NCBI GenBank assembly: GCA_026724425.1
Contig: JAIUCV010000003.1
Span: forward strand, 51,090,477-51,154,476
DNA from: Erythrophleum ivorense
Taxonomy: Eukaryota > Streptophyta > Magnoliopsida > Fabales > Fabaceae
DNA: 64,000 nucleotides
Direction: 5' to 3'
In this document: in pieces, positions 13,568 to 25,830 of the stretch
How the letters are laid out: each line of letters begins with the position of its first letter
How positions within the stretch are numbered: position 1 is the first letter of the stretch
The notes under the pieces: model-generated
Databases searched by the model: none
What the model was told of the DNA's origin: nothing
The model's input: only the letters and a program-made list of their open reading frames with translations
Position numbers and translations under genes: made by a program

Positions 13568-14861
13568 AACTAGTCATCATCATTTTAGGATCACCCCTAA
13601 GGTACACCTTCCTTATGTACTCACTACATTCTCTAATGCTACTACCATTAGATCACATCAATTATAAGTTATGCAAACATCTTGTCACCAAGATCCAAGA
13701 TCTTGTATTCTACAATGTAAATTTCAAGACCTTGTCAATAAGGTTTTCCTAATAATGAGTACAAGGTCTTTTAACAATGAGTTATAGCATACAATAGGTA
13801 AGGGTTCTTTTATATGGTTTTATCCTTCCTTTACTCTTATACTTACAATATGATTTACATCTCTTGAGCTCATGATGTTAGTCCATCATTCACTAGCACA
13901 CAAGGTAACATCCTAGGTTAGAGTCAACGCCTTGTGGATGGGTCTAGACAACCTTACTACCCCTGTGCCTAACAATCTCAAACATCTTCGGGCTTAATCA
14001 TAGAACATGTCAATCTCTTCCTTAGACTCATACATTAAACCTACTGCTCTTTTATCCTTATTGATTTTCTATGAGCTTTCTTAGTCGATCATTTACTTAT
14101 CTCTTATCTTGTTCATACTATAGGTTTGAACTCTTTGTGCTCTAGTGGACCCCCTAGCAGTTCATTTCTTATCTTAGCTTGAATATGACTAACAAGGCCT
14201 TCTATATGGCAATACACTTTATCATAACTGAATACTTCTTCTGTGGTTATATGATCTGAGCGTCATAGTCTCTCTATATAACCCACCATCAAGACTAAAG
14301 GGTTCTACCTCTGGCTTGAGAGAATAACTTTCTAAGCTTTCTAATCTTTCTAGGCATCTAGGTGTTGTGGCTAGGGGGAGTAACTCTCTTTCTTATTTCC
14401 CTTCTAAACTCATTCCTATGCAATAACAGTTTTATGCCACACTACACTACATTACTGCCTATCTCTGCATTAGGCAAAACATCTCAGAATGGTGTGAGGG
14501 TGGTAACCAAGAGGATTAGGCCTCTCATGGTCTCTCTGAGCAAGCCTCTCTTGCAGTTACATAATAATAATAACCTCTTGCTACTAATACACATGGCTTG
14601 CCGTGAATCCCAACGAGCTACCATAACCTATAGAGCTCTAACCGTAGGATCACTTAGCTCTACTTAAGTGACTCTAGAGGCCAACCTCTCCTAAGGTTCA
14701 CCACCTATTCAATGACCATTCCACATCTCACTTAACATAAACATAAGCGAATGCCATCTTTAAAACGCCCCAAACAAGCTCATGCATACTTGTACAGGCT
14801 TACCCATACTTGTAACATTACTTCGTCAAGCCATATTCTACCTTAGAATCCCTAGAACTTT

Positions 14862-14873
14862 GTTCTTATACAA
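14862..14873 (-). other. Degenerate initiator-Met tRNA primer-binding site
   Basis: The minus-strand sequence facing the LTR end matches TGGTATCAGAGC at 9 of 12 bases. The flanking AACAAAGTTC also matches the sequence after the better-preserved site at 24979-24990. It shows that the LTR at 14877-18554 is a 5' LTR in reverse orientation. Confidence 0.7.
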
Positions 14874-14876
14874 AAG

Positions 14877-17800
14877 TGTCATACCTTACTCTCTGGTCAT
14901 CTTACTTCAACATCAAGACTTAGTTTCATACACTTTTCCTTGAAAATAATACATTTAATGGGATAAAGTTACGTTATGTAAGGCCCAAAAATTTCATTTC
15001 ATGGTTTGTGGACCATATAAACTCATCCATATCAATTTCCCATCATAACATATCCACATAACTCAAGAATGACACAAAACAACTCAAGAGTCTGAGGTTG
15101 TGGATCATACAACACAAAATCAATATATTTTTTTTGGGTTGCTGTCATGGATTTACTGATATAAATTTTGGAAAATCATAATTAATTTTTAAAAAAATTG
15201 AAATCAAGCAAATGATAGCTTTTTAGAAAGCTTTGAATGTCAACTATAAGTTAAAAATCATTCCAAGCCATAAAAACATCAATTGGACCACAAGTGATAG
15301 CTAAAAAGTACCAAAGGTCTAGCTACTTAGGTTTGTTATCACAAGTTACTAATATAAATTTCAAAAATTCATAACTAATTATAAAAAAATATAAAAAAAA
15401 AAGTAGACCTAGAAAGTTACAGATGTCTACTAGAGGCTAAAAATAACTACAAACCAAAACTAATGCATTTAGCATATGGAAATTTATGGAACAATACTAG
15501 AGGTCCTACTACATCCCCAATAGTATTATGAAATTTCAAAAACTTGATTCTCCATCTAGAAAGCTCCAAATGAGGTGATCTTAGTGGCTATAGAAAGCTT
15601 ATGATGTCTAGTTTATGTCTATAAAATTTCATAGCCATTGGACACAATTTGTCTCACGAATAACAAGGAAAAAACTTTGACTATATGAATAGTGCACTCT
15701 TCCATTTAGCATATTTTTTCCAAATTTGAAAAATCATTATAAATTCTCTAGTACTCCAAATTGGGTACTCTCTAACTCTATGAAAAGCTCTAGATGAGAC
15801 CTACTTGTTGGTCAAATTTCTTGGAAAACTCACTTATTTGGTCAGATTTTGATTCAGCACATAAAATGGTCAAATTTGATGTTTCAATTGGTTCAAAAAG
15901 GGGTCAAATTGCCTTCTTCCTTATCTATGGCCACTTGGGCACAACCAAAACCACATTCACAGCCTAGGGAGACATGTCATTTGGTTCAAAATATCATAGA
16001 GCTCATATCCACTATGCTACATGCAATCATACACATTGGAAGCATAACACATAATGGGTCTTTAGCGGCGAAATCATACATACTTATTCATCCGAGCCCA
16101 AAACCATTTTGTACATCATGTCTACATATATTTAAGTGTGCTCAAATGTCTACATCACATATATAACTCATGGTTATAATTCTTGACATCAACATACATT
16201 TACAAGGCTCATTTCTCTATACATGTGCCAAAGCCTTGCTTGTTATGCTTGTTGGCTCCCATTCTTTGGCTCACTTGGCTCACCTAAACATGATTAGATA
16301 TTGGAGAGGAAAGACTAAGATTCTAAGAATCCCAATAGCTCTTAACCCTTTCAATCATACATAATAGCCATATTTTCAAGTCCAGGAATGCATATATGAA
16401 TATTAAGCTACTAGTAACCATTCATAATTTTTTTTTATGTGCAAGAAACTCATACATATCATACATTAGCTTTCAAGAGCATTGGTTTAGCCTCACCCCC
16501 TTTCCTTAGGACTTTTGAACTTGCCTCACCCATTTTCAAGGGACTTTTGACTAAGCCTTACTCTTTTAGGGACTTTTAGCTTTGTCTCACTTAATCTTAG
16601 AGACTTTTGGCTTCACAACATCATTTAAGCCATAACACATTCATAAAATACATTTTATGCACATAATGGTACCATAGCATGTAGGAAATAGCCATACATA
16701 TTTCTCATGGCATAAACATACATACACACATCTGAAGACAAGAAAACAACTAAGAATGCATGAGACGAAGGTTAGAAAGCTACCTTAGAGCCAATGCAAC
16801 TCACTTTTTCCTTGAACTCTTCCTCCTCTTCTTGGCCAAGCTCTTGAAATTGGGTGGCACTTGATCAGTTTGGCCTAAACACATCAAATAAGACATACTT
16901 AGATCATTGGAATTAGCTCTAACCTTATACAACTCTTATGTATGCTTACTTTCTCATTTGTCTTCATAATGCTTCTATATAAGACACAAGGAAGCAACTC
17001 TTGAAATTTATAATTTTGGCTCCCATTTTCATTCATTTTAGGTTTCTTGACTCCCTTTAGACTCCTCGGAGTTATCACACATTCATTTTAAGGAGCCTAG
17101 CTATAAGTTGCTTCCTAATGTCTCATTATGGAGCCTATACCTCTATCTCACATTCCATGACTTTTAATTTTTTTCCAAGGCTTCCATTATTATTCTTCCA
17201 TCATATCTAGTCCTATTCTAGCCTTAGAACAAATTAAAACATTCCTTAGGTACTTCCAGTAGTCTAGGCTAAAACTATGCAAGCATATGGCACCCATGGA
17301 GTTAGCTTTATTTTCTTGAAGGGGATGGCTCATGGAAAGCTTTCAAGGGGTCTAAGAGAATCATGTCATGTCTTATAAGCTAGAATACCTCTAAAAAAAA
17401 TCAGATTTCATCATTTATTTCAAAGCCCTAAGTTGTGCCAACTTGAATTCTAAGGCTTCCTTTTTGTTTCCACTTGCTTATTCTAAATCCCCACACTCTA
17501 AATCACTTGTTCTTCCCTTGATATGGTCAGAATTCAACTCCCTTTAAATAACCTCTAGGTTGCATCAAATTTATAAGGAGCAAGAGCAAGAAAAAAAGCA
17601 TGGAAAGCTAAAGGATTTACCTTGTTTCAAGAATTTTTTAAGAGCTCTTTCCATTGTTACAAGCTTTTCCTTAAAATTCTAAGCTCTCTCCTCTGGACCA
17701 ACCATAAATTAGTCCCATATGAGCCATTAAAACCCTAAGAATAAAGAGGAGAATAAGGAGAACAAGTTTGCTAAAGGAGGAGCATGAATTTCTACACTTT

Positions 17801-18554
17801 TCTTGGATTTTTCCTCCTCTTCTTCCTCCCTCTTGGAGCATCCTTCTTTACTGGTCTTCTCTTTATTTTGGCCAAAAAATAAGTTTGTCTAAGTGAGTGG
17901 GAGAAAGAGCACATGTTATATAAAAGGAGAGTTCTTAAAATTCTTCTTTAAAAATTCCATTTATGTCCTTTTATCTTGGCACTTCTGTTGTAAGCTCATT
18001 TCAAATCCTTTTTGAGAACCATCTTTTCTTTTACAAAATTTAGGCTCTTTAGTTCATAAAATACATTTAGAATTATTTAAATTGGATTAAAAACCTTCTC
18101 AAATGAACTGGCCAAAGTTCAGGTCAACTGATATTGTAAAATGTCAATTGGCGATTTGAACTATTCTAGGGGTTCCTATAGTTTTTTTGGGCCTTTAAAA
18201 ACCCTGAGAAACTCATTTTTCCCATTTTAAAATCCATTCTTTCAGTTTTCTAAAAAGTGTGTGAAACTCATTTTTCCCATTTTAAAATCCATTCTTTCAG
18301 TTTTCTAAAAAGTGTGCGAATTTACAAAAATGCTATTGTACTTTTAGTAATTTTATTGAACTACTTTGACTTTGGTTTCTAGGCACCTTGGACCTTGAAT
18401 CCTCATTTTCTATTATTTAAAATTCTATCCTAATTTTATTTAGCCTTAAATCATTCATTTCAGGGGACTTGCTTTTATATCCAGTGCATTTTGCACATTT
18501 ACGGAGAAATCAGATATTATATCTCTCACATTTACGAAGGAACCAGATGTTACA
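14877..18554 (-). mobile_element. Type A 5' LTR of the reverse LARD-like element
   Basis: On the minus strand the LTR begins TGTAACATCTGG (right end, 18554) and ends GGTATGACA (left end, 14877), 3678 bp. It is followed by the degenerate primer-binding site at 14862-14873. It pairs with the 3' LTR piece at 2387-3210. The two look roughly 15% diverged by eye, which means an old insertion; this is an estimate, not a computed value. The repeat block is at about 16480-16620. A 55-bp tandem duplication (18208-18317) is present here and absent from the 3' LTR, so it arose after insertion. The sequence outside the LTR is TTTTT; its TSD partner lies left of the window. Confidence 0.85.
18208..18317. 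repeat. 55-bp tandem duplication inside the 5' LTR
   Basis: Two adjacent 55-bp units (18208-18262 and 18263-18317) differ only at the last base. Each contains CTCATTTTTCCCATTTTAAA. The paired 3' LTR has one unit, so the duplication is younger than the element. Confidence 0.9.
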
Positions 18555-19105
18555 TTTTTCAAGTTCTTAATATCTTTAGCATTTAGTCTTCCATGTATTT
18601 ATAGATCTTCACTGACTTCTAATCATTAGAAATAGAACAATGGTAGCAGTGGCTTTTTTGCCTAAAGTAGAGGGAGTGTGCTTATAATTTTTACAAGCTT
18701 TCTCTTTAGTAACAATTGTTAGCATAATAAGTTCTTTCTAAACAACCTGTGTTGTCTATTCTTCATAAATGCTATTAAATACTTATTTTATTGGTTAGAG
18801 AAAGATTATCACTTTTTTATGGCAGATATACTTGCAGAAGAGAGAGGAGCAAAAAGAATGAAATGATTATACTATGTTTATGCTTTGTCTAGCAAAAAAT
18901 GATACATAGAGTTTGTCGTATATACATTAATATTTTTGTTTTTAGATAATAAAGAAATGAAAATGGGCCAAAAAATGAATGGATTTTTACATTAATGAGT
19001 TTTTGGCTTTTGTTATAATGAAAGTCATGGATTCAAACAACCTTAGGCCAACAAATGATAGGTGAATGAGGACATAAAATCTCATGTTCAATATTAAGCT
19101 TAACT
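18555..19105. other. AT-rich DNA between two nested element complexes
   Basis: I see no gene, LTR end, TIR or repeat in this 550-bp stretch. It separates the 5' LTR ending at 18554 from the TSD of the Tat/Ogre-like solo LTR. It may be older host or transposon DNA that served as target for both. Confidence 0.5.
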
Positions 19106-19702
19106 CCATGTGTGAACACCGTATTTTGTCCAGGCAAATTTCAAAAATAATAACAAAATCAAATTAGCAAAAAAAATGTGACAAAAACAAAAAATGAGAA
19201 AAAGTTACCCAAAAAGCATTAGACTTTTTTTCTCAAATTCCTATATCCCAAATTCAAAAAAAAAGGAGAAGAAAAAGGAATACCAAAAATTGAAAATCAA
19301 GTTAAAAATAAATAAATAAATAAAAAGGAGTAAAAAAGAAAGAAAATAAACGAGAGAAAGAAAAAAACAAATGAAAAAGAAAAAAAAAAGAAAAAAAAAT
19401 AACCAAACCCTGAAAGCCAATTACTTTGTTTGTTAGCCCAAGTCCATCAGTACTATATCAAAACAAAAAAAAAAACAAACAAATCAATAAAAATCAAAAG
19501 AAAGTGACCCAATCTAAAACCCAACCCCTTTTCTCTGGCAGGCCCCATTCTGCTAAATCCTCAACCCCTTTAACTCAAAACAAAAGCCCACGTTCAAAAC
19601 AAAAATTTTTAAAGTCAAAACACAGGAACCCAGTACCCTTTTCTCATTCGGGTACTGCCATTAGCAGGGAACAAAATGTAGGTATCACTCATTTGGACCT
19701 TG

Positions 19703-19712
19703 CCATAAATAG
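19703..19712 (+). promoter_or_regulatory. Candidate TATA box of the Tat/Ogre-like LTR
   Basis: CCATAAATAG lies about 590 bp into the LTR, just before a sequence rich in purine-only tracts. The position fits a U3/R boundary. This is an inference from sequence and position only. Confidence 0.3.
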
Positions 19713-21219
19713 GGAGTAGCTCGAAGGCATAGAACAAATAGCAAAATGGAAAGTGGTGGGCCAATAGACAACAAAGACTGGCCCAAGGAGTTGACCTCCT
19801 TTCGGATCCCTTTCACAATCAGAAACCAAGAGCAGTGATGTGAGGGAAAAGACGAGGACGAAGATCAAGAAAGCGAAAAGGAGAGAATTGAAGGAAGAAT
19901 AGTAGAAAGGTTTCTAGGGATTTAAGAGATAGAAGGAGCAAGCATAGGAGGGAGAGAGAGAGATAGAAGGGGAAGTTGGGGGTCACAAATCAGAAAGGAA
20001 GGAGACGGAGAGGTCGAGAATATAAGGAGAGATAAGGAAAGGCTATGAGACAGAGGGAATAAGAGGGAAAAAGGGGGAAAAAGAGGTAAAAGAAAAATTA
20101 AGGAGGGATTCAAGAGGAAAAGCATTTAGGTTTTAGAGAAAGGGGTGAGAAAGAACGAAGGGGGTCAGAAGCCAAAAATTAGAAATGGAGGAGGCTGGAG
20201 AAGCGATGAGTGATGCTAGAAGAAAAGGGGTTTTTGAATAGGATAAGAGGTTAAATTGATCACAAAAAATCAAGAGGGAGGCAACTAAGGAGAAGGTTGC
20301 TGGAATGAATAGAAAAATCAGATGCTAAGAGTGAAAGGAATTGGAGATTGAGAAATAGAAACATAAAAGAGATAGAGGGTGAGCTCGGGGGAGGGTTTAT
20401 CATTTCTATATTCCTTAGATGTATGTTTTTGCATTTGTCCTCCCTTGAATTTTGTTTCTCCTGAGCATATTATTGCTATATAAAAGAGTTTGAAAATATA
20501 TTATGAGATTGTTCTTATTGTGCATTCTAATTCCATGGAAGAATAGGTTTTGATTTTCAAATTTTCCTTTCCTCCTATATACTCTAATTTAGCTCCACAT
20601 TGATGGAAGGTTATCCTTCTGTGTGATTGTGAATCATTTGGTGTATCTAAGAGTTCTATTTAGAATTTGGTGTAGAATTTTACTAATTTATTTGGTTATA
20701 TAACTGTTGCATCTGAACTCTATCTTTGTGGCTTGTTAGGATTTGCTTTCATGTTTGAACTGTGATGAGAAATTTTTTGTGAATAAGCTAGGCTTTACTT
20801 AGTTGTCCTATAATGTCATGAGCTATTTGTATTTTTCCTAAAGCTTATTAAGTTTATTAGTTGTGCAGTGGGGTAGCTTCAGGTTATAATGGGTTTATCC
20901 CTTTTGTTTTAGCTATGCATTTCTTAATCAAGGGATAGGAAAATGCTTCGTGTTTTATCAGGTCTTCATGTTGATCATATGGTGTTCCAGCTAGCGTGTT
21001 TTCTTTGTATAGTATGTGTCCCTCTGATGCCATTTCTGTCACCAAAAATGAAACATAAATAGGGAAGTATTAATCTGTCGTTGTTTTGCACTGGAAACTA
21101 GATTAAGTTTTGACTTGGCAATGCTAGTCATTTCATTGATTCATGATATCAGTTGGACCATGTATAGTGCTCATTGTTCCATTAATTTCTTTCTTTTTTG
21201 TGAATTTGGACATGGTAGA

Positions 21220-24200
21220 TGTAACATCCGGTCCATCCGTAAACGTGAGAAACACAATGTTCAGTTTCTCCGTAAATGTTAGAAATGGGCAAAATATAAA
21301 AGGAAGTCCTTGAAATAGAAGGAATTGGGGCCAACTAAAATTATGATAAAATTTTAAATATTAGAAAATGAGGATTTGAGGTTTGAGATGCCCAAAAACC
21401 AGAGCCAGAAGAGCTTAGAAAATTTGTCGAAGAAAGTAGGGGTATTTTTGTAATTTTTGGAAAAATTTGAAAACTCACAGAAAAGCTTTTTAAATGGAAA
21501 ATTTGAGCTTTCTGGGGTTCTTAGAGGCCCTTAAAACCATGGGAACTCCTAGAACAGTTGAAACTCCTCTGGTGAGCAATTTCGGTAAAGGTTGACCAAA
21601 ACTTTGACCGAATGATTCTGAATAATTTCAGATCCTTTTTAAATGATTCCAAAAGCAATTCTTATGATTAAGAGCCTAAGGAATATGATGGAAAAGATGG
21701 ATTTTAAAAAGGAGTTGATATAAGCCTAAAATGAAAAAGCCAAGAAAAGGGACTAAAATGCAAAAGTAAAAAGATGCATAAAGTGACTTTTGGCTTCTTC
21801 TTATCCACGTTCCAGCAGCTCCTCTAAGTAAAATGCTCTGTTTCTGCCCAGAAAATAGAGAGAGAGAGTGGCGCACAACAGCAAGCTCAAGGGAAGAAGA
21901 AAAGCCAAGAGAAAGGTATGAATTCGTGAAAACTTTTGCTCTTCCCTTTAGAAAACTTCTTCCCCTCCTTTCCTCCTCTCTTCCTATGGATTTAGTGAGG
22001 TATTTGGTTCTGTTTTGAGCCCAGAACAGAGGGGTAAATTTCAAAATTCAAGGAGAGAGTTGAAGCAAGGAAGAGAGCTCTTAAGAAAAGCTAGGAAATC
22101 AAGGTAACTTGTTGTTTTCCATGCTTCTTCTTCCCTTCTCCTCCTTGTGATAATTTCGTCCCATATAGAGCCCAATCAAAGGAAGATGAATTCTGGTCCT
22201 AGCAAGGGAGATTCATAGATTTTGGAGTGTGAGAAGCAAGTAGGTGCAAAGAAATCAAAGAAAGAAGCATGAAAACACAAGATAGAAAAGTGAGGGATTC
22301 ATGGAGACATTGTGAAATCTGTTTTGATCCATGAATTCCCTAGCTTAGATGAGTGTTTGCTTGAGTTCCTAAGATCCCTAAGAGGTCCCCCATATGCCTC
22401 TTCCTCCATGAAAATGAACAAAACCCCATGGAAAGTCATGAACCTAAAAGTTAGAAAAGTGTAGAGCATTTAAGGGGATTGTAAAAACTGATTTAATCTA
22501 TGAGTTCTCTTGGCTATTTAAGTGTTTCCTTGACTTCCTACAACTCTTAACAACCTCCCTAAATGGTTCTCCCATCAAGGAAAAATCAAGAAGCCATGAA
22601 ATCCTATTTATGTTCTAAGTTTCGGCCAAGTAGGGATGGCATAGTTAGGGAGAGTTTTAAATTGTTTCAAGCCCATTTTTGAGTCATATATGATGAATGA
22701 ATGTGAGAGGAAACCTTGGGAAAAATTTAGGAAGCTTAGAGAATGAGTTGGTGCTTTAGGTTCCATATTGTGACCTAAGGAAGTAACATGATGTTAGGCC
22801 CTTTATTTTAATGATATGATAACTCCAAGAGGTTTAAAAGGAGTCAAGAATCATATTTGAGAATAAAGAATGAGGCCTAGAAATCATTTGAGGAGTATTG
22901 CTTCATTAGGTGCCAATATAGACCATAATGGAGGTTATAGAGTAATCTAGGGTTTAAGCAAGTTGCATGGCCCTAGACATTGTTTCATGAACTTAATTGG
23001 CTCCCATAATTTGTGTCTAGGCCAAGAGACACTATTTCCACCAACATGTGGGTGTGTGGCTAAAAGAGGAGGCTTGAAAGCTAAGGAAAAAGTGTGTGAA
23101 ATTATGCAAGGTAGCTCTCTCCACCTTCTCTCATACATGGATGTGTGTTTAGCTTGTTTTAGAATGTGTGTATGTGTATTTTCAAGCTAAGAAAAGTATG
23201 CTAGCATGCCTTTATATGCCATGATGCTTGATGCTATGTTATATTTTCAAATGATTGCATGATGTTTGTGTGAGTTTGCTTGAGTGTGGAAAGGCCAAGA
23301 ACTCTTCCCTTTGGTGAGGATGAGCCAAGAACCCTTTAGCTTGGTTGAGACAAAGTAAAGAGTCTCCCAAAGGCAAAGTGGGCTCCCAAGAGTATGGTTG
23401 TGTCCAAAGTGCTTAAAGAATGGGTGAGGCAAGTCCAAAATCCATGAAGAGAAGTGTGAGGCCAATCCAAACACTTAGTGAGCTCTTGAATGTCTTGCAT
23501 GATTGATTCACATCCCAAAGTTGCTTTAAAATGCCTATGATTTCTACTTTCTCCATGCATGCATATATGAAACTTGCTTGCACATATTATGTGTGATGGA
23601 ATGGGAGATGAGCTATTGGGATTCTTTGAATCTCATCCCCTCCTCTCCAATGATCTAACATGCTAGGTGAACTAAGTGGATATGCTAATGGGAGCCAACA
23701 ACATTGAAGAAGAGAGATTGACATTCATATGTCTAGCTTTTACCCTTTTTGAGCGATAATGATGTATATATGATTATTGTAAATGGCACACGACCCTTGG
23801 GACACATGTAAATATGATATTATGTGATGTATACATGTATGGATATGATGTATGAACTTTAGAAATGAATTTGGGTATGTAATGCCAAGTTATGCAAATT
23901 GGAAGTTTGATGCAAATGTGTATAAATGTGGATTGAATGGTCAAAATGAGATGCATGAGGTTTGGGACCCTTTGGGCAGCTCACACAAGTCTAAAATATG
24001 CTTTTAAACTTGTCCAAAAGGTGCCAAGACCAAGGGGAATCCATTTGGCAATTTTGATACCCAATATGGAGCCAAAATTGACCATAATGGAACCCTATGC
24101 CATTTTTTGTCCAAATGAGTTAGTCTTGCCCTGAAACTTGGCATGCAATTAGGTCTCATTAAGAGCTTTTTGGGAAGCTAAAGATCATAATTTTCAGAGA

Positions 24201-24973
24201 CCTAGAGAATATTTGATGAATTTTCAAAGTTGGGATTTTTCATGGATTCTGGTATAGGTACTGTTCATACTGGTAGTTTTGAATTCTGTGTCACCCGATG
24301 GCCAAATAGTGTCCAGTGCTTATGAATTTTACATGCATAAACTAGAGGTCATTAGCTTTCTGTGGCCACCGAGATCACCTCATTTAGAGGTCTGAGCAGT
24401 GAGTTATGCATGTTTGAAGTTAACTGTCATCACCAAATTTGTGTGATTTCGATTTTTATATAATTAGTTATGAATTTTAGAAGTTTGTATCAGTAATCTG
24501 AAATAGCAGCCCAGGCAGCAGTGACCTCTGGACCTTTTTGGATGTCAAATGTCCTCTATGATAAATTTTATGCTCTGGACATATTTTTAATGTAAAGTAG
24601 ACATCCATAGCTTCCCAAAATGACCAAGATTGCATGATTTCAATTTTTTTAGATTTATTTATGATTTTCTGAAGCTTGCCCAGAATTGAGGCCAGTGCTG
24701 TCTGAGAATGAATACCCATTTCCCATAGCTCCTTTCGATTTCCAAGAGTTGTAGGTGGGTTTTTGTGATACAAATGAGTTGTAATAATGAAATTAAATAT
24801 GAGGGGCATAGTATGAGTTTACCCGGTCCACGTGACACCGAATGGGTTTTTGGATATGATGACTTGCAAATAAAAAGCTAAATTTTCATGCTTCCTCTAT
24901 TAGAATTATGTGTATGTTTCATGATAATTATACTATTCAAAGGCATGAGATGAGCTAGACATATAGTGTTACA
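21220..24973 (+). mobile_element. Type A 5' LTR, forward, followed by a primer-binding site
   Basis: The LTR starts TGTAACATCCGG at 21220 and ends AGTGTTACA at 24973, 3754 bp. It is the longest and one of the best-preserved A LTRs here. It is followed by TTTAT and then the primer-binding site, so it is a 5' LTR. No matching 3' A LTR in the same orientation follows. After about 200 bp of internal sequence comes a reversed TRIM, and then GTAGA, which equals the five bases before 21220 (21215-21219). The unit 21220-25633 therefore looks like a composite that inserted as one piece. The 122-residue ORF on the minus strand at 21676-22044 has no counterpart in other copies. Confidence 0.85.
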
Positions 24974-24978
24974 TTTAT

Positions 24979-24990
24979 TGGTATCAGAGC
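24979..24990 (+). other. Primer-binding site for initiator-Met tRNA
   Basis: TGGTATCAGAGC begins five bases after the LTR end. It is the standard plant complement of the initiator-Met tRNA 3' end, used as first-strand primer by most plant LTR retrotransposons. It is the best-preserved site for the A family in this window. Confidence 0.9.
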
Positions 24991-25186
24991 AAAGTTCCAG
25001 GCTCTTTTGGATTGGATTTGGCTTGAGGAAGTAGCATTAGGGCTATGTAAAGGCTCGAATGGATAGATAGAACTTTGTATGAGACATTGTGGGTGTGTGG
25101 AAGTAGTTTGTGGCTTTATTCATGATGAGTAGGTTGTAGGATGGTCTTGGAATAGTTAGTGGACTCCAGGACAGGGTGGCCTTTAT

Positions 25187-25633
25187 TGTCCTGTGGATAT
25201 TGTCCTTGGTCCGGCCATGTCCGAAATTGGGTTCCATAGCCAGGGTTTTGTTCCTCCTGGAAGATGGCTTCTCCCATTAGCTCCCAAGAAAACGTGTCCA
25301 CGTGGGGAGAGCTTCGCCTCTACTTATAAGGCCTTAGCCCAGGACCTTCCTATCCGATGTGGGACTTTATAATCCACCCCCCTTGGGGCCAACCTGTCCT
25401 TAGGTTGCACATCCAGCTAGGCCAGCTCTGATACCAACACACTTACAGAGCCTCGTGGATATTGTCCCTGGTCTGGCCATGTCCGAAACTGGGTTCCGTA
25501 GCCAGGGTTTTGTTCCTCCTGGAAGATGGCTTCTCCCATTAGCTCCTAGGAAAACACGTCCATATGGGGAGAGCTTCGCCCCCACTTATAAAGCCTTAGC
25601 CCAGGACCTTCCTATCCGATGTGGGACTTTACA
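25187..25633 (-). mobile_element. TRIM (terminal-repeat retrotransposon in miniature), reverse
   Basis: Two direct LTRs of about 185 bp (25187-25371 and 25447-25633) are about 93% identical by eye. They enclose a 75-bp internal domain. On the minus strand the order is LTR starting TGTAAAGTCCCACATCGG, primer-binding site TGGTATCAGAGC (25425-25436), polypurine tract AAGGGGGGTGG (25374-25384), second LTR. This complete layout with no coding room is the definition of a TRIM, and ACATCGG/GTGGGACT at the LTR end is typical of plant TRIMs. The left end is less clean than the right. I find no TSD unique to it. Instead the five bases after it (GTAGA) match those before 21220. Confidence 0.85.
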
Positions 25634-25830
25634 GTAGAGCCTCACTTGGAATAATTTCTTTACAAGATCATATTTTATAGCTTCTATTCCTTCTTTGGGT
25701 CTCGTAATTGTCCCCCGATTCCCTTTTTCTTTGTTCTGGATTAGTTATTAGAAGGCATGTATTGGTTAGAGGAACAAGTCTTGGTATCCATTGGTTCTTG
25801 TCCTTAGGGCCTCTTTGTTTGAACGTAACC

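Larger units (their letters stand above)
3225..14855 (-). mobile_element. Non-coding internal region of the reverse LARD-like element, split by two solo LTRs
   Basis: After removing the nested LTRs and one TSD copy of each, the internal domain is about 4.3 kb: 3211-3891, 7492-9840 and 13573-14876, read right to left. I found no gag, protease, reverse transcriptase or integrase motif in it, only short unconserved ORFs. A large internal region with no coding sequence between very long LTRs is the definition of a LARD (large retrotransposon derivative). Such elements depend on proteins of an autonomous partner. A decayed coding region too diverged to recognise by eye is the alternative. Continuity across the nested insertions is supported by their exact TSDs. 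Confidence 0.65.

Noticed and set aside
14362..14667. 101-residue open frame in the internal region of the LARD-like element
   Set aside because: It lies on the strand opposite to the element, has no known domain, and no second copy is available here to test conservation.
19922..20125. Ser/Leu/Pro-rich frame on the minus strand
   Set aside because: It is the complement of a purine-only GGGAGA/AGAAGG stretch; low complexity explains it.
21676..22044. 122-residue open frame on the minus strand, the longest in the window
   Set aside because: It lies in the antisense of a type A LTR. The homologous positions in the LTRs at 3892, 9841 and 25831 do not keep the frame, and there is no recognisable domain.
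24979..24990. tRNA gene fragment
   Set aside because: Only the 12-base complement of the tRNA 3' end is present, next to an LTR end; it is a primer-binding site.
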